The notes beneath the pieces are model-generated. The model did no database searches and had not been told where the DNA came from. It was given only the letters and a program-made list of their open reading frames with translations. This document shows positions 1 to 5,549 of a stretch of DNA of 9,963 nucleotides, piece by piece; positions within the stretch are counted from its first letter, which is position 1, and each line of letters starts with the position of its first letter. The stretch comes from an uncultured Kiritimatiellota bacterium (GTDB taxonomy: Bacteria; Verrucomicrobiota; Kiritimatiellia; RFP12; UBA1067), in contig CAKURH010000116.1 of assembly GCA_934675625.1 (NCBI GenBank), positions 1 to 9,963 of the forward strand. The letters run 5' to 3'. The translations under genes and the position numbers were made by a program.

Positions 1-7
1 ACAGAGT

Positions 8-73
8 GTCCAGTATTTGACGAACCAAAAAACCAATAGTAGACTACAGGGTGCACGTCCTACTTGACGAACC
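8..73 (+). repeat. Direct repeat pair flanking the start of the first gene
   Basis: The 10-mer TTGACGAACC occurs at 17-26 and again at 64-73. It extends to a 12-of-13 match (14-26 against 61-73), and GTCC precedes both copies (8-11 and 57-60). GACTAC also follows both, at 42-47 and 93-98. The second copy lies inside the coding sequence of the GH39-like gene (Leu-Asp-Glu-Pro). The first lies in the AT-richer upstream stretch, where the same codon phase reads Phe-Asp-Glu-Pro before hitting stops. A degraded partial duplication of the gene start, or an assembly artefact near a contig end, would both give this pattern. Confidence 0.6.
17..45 (+). promoter_or_regulatory. Possible sigma70-like promoter upstream of the operon
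   Basis: TTGACG at 17-22 is a five-of-six match to the -35 consensus. TAGACT at 40-45, 17 bases downstream, is a four-of-six match to the -10 consensus. Transcription would then begin around 52, essentially on the GTG used as the start of the first gene, which would make the message leaderless or mean the true start lies elsewhere. The -35 part falls inside the direct repeat, so it may be a by-product of that duplication. This is weak evidence from two hexamers only. Confidence 0.22.
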
Positions 74-1346
74 GGGCGAGACGCTGGACCGCGACTACGG
101 CGACTGGGAGAGCTACAAAGACCTGATTCCGCTTCTCGGCGTGAAGCGCGCCCGCTTCTTTTCGGGGTGGGCGAAGACCGAGCAGGAGAAGGGCGTCTAC
201 GACTTCGCCTGGCTCGACCGGCAGGTTCGCGAATGCGCGGCGATGGGCGTGAAGCCGTGGATCTGCATCTCCTACGGGAATCCCGTCTGGGGGTCGGACT
301 TCCGCCTTGGCATGCGCGTGAAGCAGGTGACGGACAGCCCGGAGGCGTTCGCGGCGTGGCTCCGCTACACGCGGGCGCTCGTCGCGCGCTACCGCGACGT
401 CGTTGACGAGTGGGAGGTCTGGAACGAGCCGTTCAACCAGGCGGAGGAATACGCGGAGCTGTTCATCCGCACGGCGCGCGCGATCCGCGAAGTCCAGCCT
501 TCGGCGAAGGTCATCTGCACGGCGATCGCGATGAACAGGGACATGGCGAAGAGCGACTACGCCGTCGTGCTCGAACGGCTGAAGCGCGAGAACGCGCTCG
601 GCCTCGCGAACCTTTTCGCCTACCATCCGTATGCGGACAACCCTGACACGTCCTATGAGGCCGGCAAGGGCCAGTTCGGCTGGACGATGGCCCTGCCGCT
701 GCGGCGGCTCGTCAAGAGCTATTCGGCCGGCTACGACATCCTTCAGGGCGAGACGGGCTGCCCGAGCCAGCTCGAATACGCGCACGCGCTCGCCAACGTC
801 GAGTGGACGGAGTACTCGCAGGCGAAGTGGAACCTGCGGCGGGCGATGGGCGACGCGGCGCGGTCGATCCCGTCCTGCCTCTTCACGATGATCGACCTGC
901 AGTACACCTTCATGCTGCAGAGCTTCGGGCTTGTGCGCTCGAACACGCTGAAGGAGTTCGTCTACCGCCGTCCAAGCTGGTACGCGATGCGCAACGTCTA
1001 CGCGCTCTTCGACGACGACACCCTGCCGCAAGGCATCACGGAGGTCCAGGCGGGCTCGCGCACGCTGTCGAACGCCCTCTTCACGCGCTTCGGGCTTCCG
1101 CTCCGCGTCCTCTGGTTCAGCGACCGGATCCCGGACAGCGGGCTGGACTGGACGCCGGTCGATCTCGAAGTCCCGGAGCGGATGGAAGATCCCGTGTGGG
1201 TGGAGCTGATCACGGGCCGCGTCTTCGGGATCCCGCGCGCGTCCGTCGCCGGGCGGGCGGACGGAATGGCGCTCCGGCAGGTGCCGATGTGGGACTCGCC
1301 TGTCATCATTGCGCCGCGCGCGGCGATCCCGCTTCAGGCGAAGTGA
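51..1346 (+). CDS. Clan GH-A glycoside hydrolase, GH39-like, start uncertain
   Basis: A retaining (beta/alpha)8-barrel glycosidase of the GH39-like part of clan GH-A; its substrate cannot be told. The barrel covers about residues 1-320. WNEP carries the predicted acid/base Glu126, and QGETG carries the predicted nucleophile Glu234. The early SGWAKTE and SYGNPVW segments are typical of the family. Residues 325-431 look like the beta-sandwich that follows such barrels. The reading frame is open only from a TGA at 18-20, and the first usable start is GTG at 51, with no Shine-Dalgarno sequence. The next Met (residue 65) would remove barrel strands. No signal peptide is present, unlike every other gene here, so the enzyme is either cytoplasmic or has lost its 5' end. 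Clan assignment is firm, exact family less so, and the start is poor. It precedes the GH29 fusion by 58 bases and probably shares its transcript. Confidence 0.72.
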   Translation: MHVLLDEPGETLDRDYGDWESYKDLIPLLGVKRARFFSGWAKTEQEKGVYDFAWLDRQVRECAAMGVKPWICISYGNPVWGSDFRLGMRVKQVTDSPEAFAAWLRYTRALVARYRDVVDEWEVWNEPFNQAEEYAELFIRTARAIREVQPSAKVICTAIAMNRDMAKSDYAVVLERLKRENALGLANLFAYHPYADNPDTSYEAGKGQFGWTMALPLRRLVKSYSAGYDILQGETGCPSQLEYAHALANVEWTEYSQAKWNLRRAMGDAARSIPSCLFTMIDLQYTFMLQSFGLVRSNTLKEFVYRRPSWYAMRNVYALFDDDTLPQGITEVQAGSRTLSNALFTRFGLPLRVLWFSDRIPDSGLDWTPVDLEVPERMEDPVWVELITGRVFGIPRASVAGRADGMALRQVPMWDSPVIIAPRAAIPLQAK

Positions 1347-1392
1347 GGCGCCCGTTCAGTTGATCTTGCCGAGCGGAGAACGAACAATGAAT

Positions 1393-1397
1393 AAGGA
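1393..1397 (+). promoter_or_regulatory. Ribosome binding site deciding the GH29 start
   Basis: AAGGA stands seven bases before ATG at 1405. A second candidate, GGAG at 1375-1378, stands eight bases before an in-frame ATG at 1387, which would add six residues (MNKENT). A third ATG at 1504 begins directly at a compact signal peptide, with GAGG at 1494-1497 six bases upstream. I chose 1405 because its context (AAGGA, short A-rich spacer, ATGAAAAAT) is the most ordinary. The mature enzyme is the same with any of the three. Confidence 0.5.
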
Positions 1398-1404
1398 AAA
1401 CACC

Positions 1405-3552
1405 ATGAAAAATACGAAAAGCCAGACTTCACGGAATCTCACACGGAGGGACGGAGGCACGGAGATAGGGGATGGGGATCGCGCAGGGGCGCAGAGGCGG
1501 AGAATGAGACGGTCGGTGCTTGGCGTGGCCGTCGGGGTGGCGGCGCTGTGCGGCGCGGCGTGGGCGGCGGAACTTGGCAACGTCGCACCGGAATTCTCGG
1601 CGGCGGGGCGCGCCGACAACCCCGAGGTGAAGGCCGCGAAGGAGCGGTTCTTCAAGTGGGGCTGGGGGCTGTTCGTCCACTACGGGCTCTATTCCGCGAA
1701 GGGCGAGGGCGAATGGCTGATGCACGATGAGCGCATCGACCCCAAAGCCTACTACGCCGAGCTTCTGCCGCGCTTCAAGCCGAAGGCCGGCTGCATCGAC
1801 GAGTGGATCGCGCTTGCGAAGGACGCGGGCATGAAGTACGTCGTCCTCACGACGCGGCATCACGAGGGCTATTGGCTGGGCGACGGGTTCATCCGCGAAT
1901 ACACGTCGAAGGTGCGCGCGGCGGGCCTTGGCGTCGGGGTCTACTACTCGGTCGCCGACTGGAGCGATCCCGACTATCGCGGCGGTCCCGGCGATCAGGT
2001 CGCGTGGAAGCGGTTCGTCGCCAAGGCGCACGCCCAGCTGCGCCACCTCATGACCGACTTCGGCGAGATCCAGTACCTGTTCTACGACGGATGTCCGCCG
2101 CCGACGGCCTGGGACGGCTACGCGATCAACGCGGAGCTCCGCCGTCTGCAGCCGGGGCTTCTCATCACGCGCTGCCGCGACGACGACGTCAAGAGCTGCG
2201 AGCAGAATTCGGCGGGCGGCGACGGGCTCTGGGAGTCCTGCTACACGCTGAACGGCTCGTGGGCCTACAACAAGCATGACGGCGGCTGGAAGACGCCGAA
2301 GGACGTCGTCTCCATGCTCATCTCCATCCGCGCGCGCGGCGGCACGATGCTCCTGAACGTCGGCCCGATGGGCGACGGCACGGTGCAGCGGGAGGCGCAG
2401 GACCGCATCCGCGCCGTCGGCAAGTGGGTGAAGGCGAACGCGGCGGCGTTCTACGACGTGAAGAAGGACCCGTTCGACGGCGCGTGCTACGAGTGGATGA
2501 CGGCAAGCGGAACCGATCCGCAGACGGCCTACTTCCAGTTCATCCGCTCGTGGAACGAGAACCGCTACCTCGTGGGCATCTCCAACCGGGTGACGCGCGT
2601 CTGGTTCGTGGACACGAACGAGGACCTCGCCTTCACGCAGGATCCCGTGACGCGCATCGTCGCGATCAAGGGGCATCCGTTTGCGCCGAAGGAGGCGATG
2701 CCCCGTCTCGCGGGCGTGACGTTCGAGGGCGCGCCCGTGCCCGTCTACGACACGTGCTGGGCGCGGTGTTCGCCGAAGCTTTCGGGACTCTACGAGAAGG
2801 TCGCCGCGACGCGGACGAACGCCGTGCGCGACACGTGGCACGGCTTCAGCCGCGTCCGCTTCGACTTCATGGGCCACGCCGCGTGGATCGTCGAGCCGAA
2901 GGTCGGCCCGGCATTGGGCGTGCCGTGGACGTGGACGATGCAGTGGGCGGACGCCTTCGTCGACCGGCAGGGGTGTCTCGACCTCCTGAAGCGCGGCTGG
3001 CGGCACGTGACGATCGACGTCTTCGCCGAGCGCATGAACGACGAGGGCCTGAAGGTCTGCCGCGCGTTCCAGAAGTATCTCGTCGAGGAACTCGGCTTCG
3101 CGCCGCAGGCCAACCTGATCGGCATGAGCTGGGGCGGCTTCTTCTCGGTGCGCTACGCGAACGCCTTTCCGGACAGCGTGCGCCGCATCTATCTTGATGC
3201 GCCGCTCCTCAACTTCGAGGGGTTTGCGAATCCCGACTACGGGCGCGTCGGCCCGTGGGCGGACATGCGTCCGGCGGACGGCAACTGGACGGACGATCCG
3301 CGCATGCCCGTCAACATGGCCGGGACGCTCGCGCGGGCGGGCATCCCGATCCTCCTCCTGTACGGCGGGCAGGACCAGGTCGTGCCGCCCGCGCTCAACT
3401 GCGAGCTTTTCGCGAGCCGCTTCCGCGCGGCGGGCGGCGACATCCGCGTCACGCGGCGTGGACTGTTCGGCCACCATCCGCACGGCGTCGACCCGGACAA
3501 GACCGACCTTGTCGCCGATTTCTTCTTCCATGAGAAGCTTCAACAGCACTAA
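1405..3552 (+). CDS. Exported GH29 alpha-L-fucosidase fused to an alpha/beta-hydrolase (esterase-like) domain
   Basis: A 715-residue protein with two catalytic modules. Numbering is from ATG 1405. Residues 1-34 are a basic, repeat-derived n-region; about 36-55 form the hydrophobic core, ending in AWAA. Residues 75-345 match the GH29 barrel: WGLFVHYGLYS near the start, TTRHHEGYW, LFYDG with predicted nucleophile Asp228, then WESC and the GGTMLLNVGP strand. About 355-445 is the usual GH29 C-terminal beta-sandwich. Residues 475-713 form an alpha/beta hydrolase: nucleophile elbow GMSWGG (Ser575), acid in GGQDQVV (Asp657) and a His cluster FGHHPHG (His690/691/693). GH29 enzymes release alpha-L-fucose and usually have 430-550 residues, so the extra domain explains the length. 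Removal of O-acyl groups from the same glycan is the natural inference for the esterase-like domain, but a peptidase is not excluded. The beta-helix gene follows after 19 bases. Confidence 0.88.
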   Translation: MKNTKSQTSRNLTRRDGGTEIGDGDRAGAQRRRMRRSVLGVAVGVAALCGAAWAAELGNVAPEFSAAGRADNPEVKAAKERFFKWGWGLFVHYGLYSAKGEGEWLMHDERIDPKAYYAELLPRFKPKAGCIDEWIALAKDAGMKYVVLTTRHHEGYWLGDGFIREYTSKVRAAGLGVGVYYSVADWSDPDYRGGPGDQVAWKRFVAKAHAQLRHLMTDFGEIQYLFYDGCPPPTAWDGYAINAELRRLQPGLLITRCRDDDVKSCEQNSAGGDGLWESCYTLNGSWAYNKHDGGWKTPKDVVSMLISIRARGGTMLLNVGPMGDGTVQREAQDRIRAVGKWVKANAAAFYDVKKDPFDGACYEWMTASGTDPQTAYFQFIRSWNENRYLVGISNRVTRVWFVDTNEDLAFTQDPVTRIVAIKGHPFAPKEAMPRLAGVTFEGAPVPVYDTCWARCSPKLSGLYEKVAATRTNAVRDTWHGFSRVRFDFMGHAAWIVEPKVGPALGVPWTWTMQWADAFVDRQGCLDLLKRGWRHVTIDVFAERMNDEGLKVCRAFQKYLVEELGFAPQANLIGMSWGGFFSVRYANAFPDSVRRIYLDAPLLNFEGFANPDYGRVGPWADMRPADGNWTDDPRMPVNMAGTLARAGIPILLLYGGQDQVVPPALNCELFASRFRAAGGDIRVTRRGLFGHHPHGVDPDKTDLVADFFFHEKLQQH
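1427..1500 (+). repeat. Low-complexity G-rich repeat inside the GH29 leader
   Basis: Three tandem 8-base units, CACGGAGG, GACGGAGG and CACGGAGA, run from 1442 to 1465. A GGGGATGGGGAT stretch and two cgcag(a/g)gg-type units (to about 1500) follow. The block is in frame and is translated as an Arg-, Gly- and Asp-rich stretch (TRRDGGTE, then AQRRR) just before the signal-peptide core. Similar motifs recur as dispersed repeats in some PVC-group genomes (recollection, not checked). The block looks inserted rather than part of an ancestral signal peptide. Confidence 0.65.
1489..1560 (+). repeat. Leader segment resembling the GH16 leader at 9125-9190
   Basis: gcgcagagg at 1489-1497 corresponds to 9125-9133. 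The ungapped 42-base block 1519-1560 corresponds to 9149-9190, with 30 identical bases by my count, including an exact 12-base end TGCGGCGCGGCG. The encoded segments LGVAVGVAALCGAA and LGVMVGIVSVCGAA share nine of 14 residues. The mature proteins (GH29 fusion and GH16) are unrelated. The similarity therefore seems confined to the export leader, although GC-rich codon use and hydrophobic constraint could produce part of it. Confidence 0.5.
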
Positions 3553-3571
3553 ACAAAAGAGAGACCAAACC

Positions 3572-5536
3572 ATGAACATGAAGACAGTGAAACAGATCGT
3601 CTGGGCGGCTTGCCTGTCGGTCATTGGGTCAGCCTCCGCTCGGGCGCAGGTCTACTACGTCTCGCCCGACGGCGAAGACGCGGACGGTCGCGGCACGGAG
3701 GCGATGCCGTTCGCCACGCCCGGCTATGCGCTCGCAAAGGCCATGGCGGCGGGCGACGAGGTGCGCGTCCTGAAGGGCGTCTACCTTCTGGACGCCGCGC
3801 CGGAGATCAAGGCCGACAACATCACTTTGCGCGGCTGGAACGCCACGCGCGAAGAGGTTGTCTTTGACGCGCAGGGCAAGGGGCGCTGCCTGCAGTTCGA
3901 CACGGCCGAGAACGGCGCGCTTGTTCTCCGAAAGAACGTCACTGTTGCGGGAATCACCTTCCGAAACGGACGGCAGGACGTCAAGCCGACGGGCCTCTCG
4001 TGGATCGGCGCCGGCGCGGGCGTGATGCTCGCGTCCGAGGCCGCGCAGTGGCCGGCGGCTGGCAGCCAGTTCGTCACGAACTGCGTCTTCGCGAACTGCG
4101 TGAACGTGCAGAGTCCGGGCGGCGGCCTCTGCGTCGCGCCCGGCTCGACGGTCGTGGACTGCCTCTTCACGAACAACCTCACGTGCGCGGACGTGCCGCG
4201 CCAGAACTCGTCCGGCATCCAGGGCGGCGGCGCGGGCGCCTTTGCGCCCGTCGTCAAGGGCGACGTGACGTTCACGGGATGCGTCTTCGTCGACAACGTC
4301 GCGACGAACGGCGCGGCGGCGCTCGGCGCGGGCTCGACGATAAGTTCCTATTCAAAAGATCAGACGGGCGGCCTTGTCGTGCGGGGCTGCACCTTCCTCC
4401 GCAACGTGGGCGTCTCGGCCAATACGGCCGACCTGCGCGCGGCCGGCTGCCTGCCGCAGCGGGCGTGGGACGTCGCGGACTGCACGTTCGTCTCGAACCG
4501 TCTGGAGGGCGCGGGCGGCGGCGGCGCGGTCTATACGGGCGCGGCACTTGGGCAGGGCGTCCTTCCCTCGTCTGCGCGGACGAACACGTTTGCGCGCTGC
4601 CATTTCGCGTTCAACGAGGCGCGCGAGTCGGCGACCGTCTCGGGTGCGCTTTATCAGGGCATGGCTTCGCCGCTCGCTCTCGCGGACTGCCTGTTCGCGA
4701 CAAACGCCGGGACCCAGGCGGCCGCCGTCTATTCGGCGGGACGCCTGTCCGTGTCGAATGGCACGTTTACGGGTTCGGTTTCCGTCATGGCCCAACAGGC
4801 GTGGAGCGCAATCGTCTTCGCGGCCGCCGCCGATTCGCGCGTCGAGGCCTGCGATTTCGTCGCGAACGCCTCGGACGGTTACTACGGGGCGCTGTCGGTC
4901 GCCGCGAATGCGGCGGTCGTCAACTGCCGATTCCGGGGCAACGCCCGTTCCAACGGCGGGGTCTTCGCTCACGCGTTCGGCTTTCTCCAGCTTCGCGGCG
5001 CTGGGGCGACCGTGCGCAACTGCCTGTTCGCGTCCAACACGAACGCCGTCTACGGGTGTGCCATCGGAATCAACGCTGCGGGCGCGACAATCGAGAACTG
5101 CACCTTCGTCGGGAACCGTTCGCGGGAAAGCGCGGCGCAAGCCGCGTCGGGCGTGGCGCTTTCCATGAAGGCGGCACAGGCGGACACGACCGTGCGCAAC
5201 TGCCTGTTCGCGGACAATCGCGGTCGCGCCGCCGTGCCGCAGATCGGCGATCTCGTGAAAGGTTCTGTCGCCTATTCGTGGGCGGATACGGACGTCTTGA
5301 CCGTCGGGGACGAGAACGGCAACCTTGCCGTCGGCGATGGCATGCCCTACTGGAGCGTCAAGTTTCCCGGCGCCTACCGTCCGAGCGGTCGAACGCCCGG
5401 ACGCGACAAGGGGCTTGCGGCGGACTGGATGGCGGGCGCAACGGACTTCTTCGGCAACAAGCGCATCTTGGGGTCGGGCGTGGACTTTGGCTACGCGGAG
5501 TATCGTCCGCAGGGCTTTGCGCTGATTCTCCGCTAA
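3572..5536 (+). CDS. Exported right-handed parallel beta-helix protein
   Basis: A 654-residue secreted protein. The signal peptide is residues 1-25, ending ARA before QVYYVSPDG, an opening typical of pectin-lyase-fold proteins with a DUF1565-like start. From about 165 to 550 it is a repetitive beta-helix. The coil motif C-x-F-x-x-N or close variants appears 13 times, with Cys at 171, 197, 237, 273, 304, 343, 373, 427, 452, 484, 510 and 544, and Gly at 397 in the remaining coil. The end (FFGNKRI, then DFGYAEY) resembles the close of choice-of-anchor Q-type domains, but no PEP-CTERM-like tail follows. I see no certain lyase catalytic residues, so polysaccharide lyase, glycosidase or carbohydrate-binding surface protein all remain open. 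ATG 3572 is chosen for its position after AGAGA and its clean signal peptide; ATG 3578 is an alternative. The gene lies between two glycosidase genes in the same operon. Confidence 0.8.
   Translation: MNMKTVKQIVWAACLSVIGSASARAQVYYVSPDGEDADGRGTEAMPFATPGYALAKAMAAGDEVRVLKGVYLLDAAPEIKADNITLRGWNATREEVVFDAQGKGRCLQFDTAENGALVLRKNVTVAGITFRNGRQDVKPTGLSWIGAGAGVMLASEAAQWPAAGSQFVTNCVFANCVNVQSPGGGLCVAPGSTVVDCLFTNNLTCADVPRQNSSGIQGGGAGAFAPVVKGDVTFTGCVFVDNVATNGAAALGAGSTISSYSKDQTGGLVVRGCTFLRNVGVSANTADLRAAGCLPQRAWDVADCTFVSNRLEGAGGGGAVYTGAALGQGVLPSSARTNTFARCHFAFNEARESATVSGALYQGMASPLALADCLFATNAGTQAAAVYSAGRLSVSNGTFTGSVSVMAQQAWSAIVFAAAADSRVEACDFVANASDGYYGALSVAANAAVVNCRFRGNARSNGGVFAHAFGFLQLRGAGATVRNCLFASNTNAVYGCAIGINAAGATIENCTFVGNRSRESAAQAASGVALSMKAAQADTTVRNCLFADNRGRAAVPQIGDLVKGSVAYSWADTDVLTVGDENGNLAVGDGMPYWSVKFPGAYRPSGRTPGRDKGLAADWMAGATDFFGNKRILGSGVDFGYAEYRPQGFALILR
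5007..5212 (+). repeat. Exact 26-base repeat between two beta-helix coils
   Basis: Bases 5007-5032 and 5187-5212 are identical over 26 positions and start exactly 180 bases (60 codons) apart, in the same frame. Both encode the coil TVRNCLFA. The flanks differ (TCC against GAC follows). Other coils in the gene use varied codons for the same motif, so this pair points to recent duplication or gene conversion of a coil segment. Confidence 0.7.
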
Positions 5537-5549
5537 CGGGAAGGGTGTC

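Noticed and set aside
1442..1465. Possible CRISPR-like or structured repeat array
   Set aside because: The units are only 8 bases, directly tandem, without spacers, and sit in a coding leader.
3194..3571. Upstream extension of the beta-helix open frame into the GH29 fusion gene
   Set aside because: The extension overlaps the hydrolase domain in another frame and is Arg- and Ser-rich. A signal peptide and plausible ribosome binding site place the start at 3572.
1429..3624. Long open frame on the minus strand (731 codons)
   Set aside because: It is a shadow of the GH29 fusion: Arg- and Val-rich with no domain, while the plus-strand protein has clear catalytic motifs.
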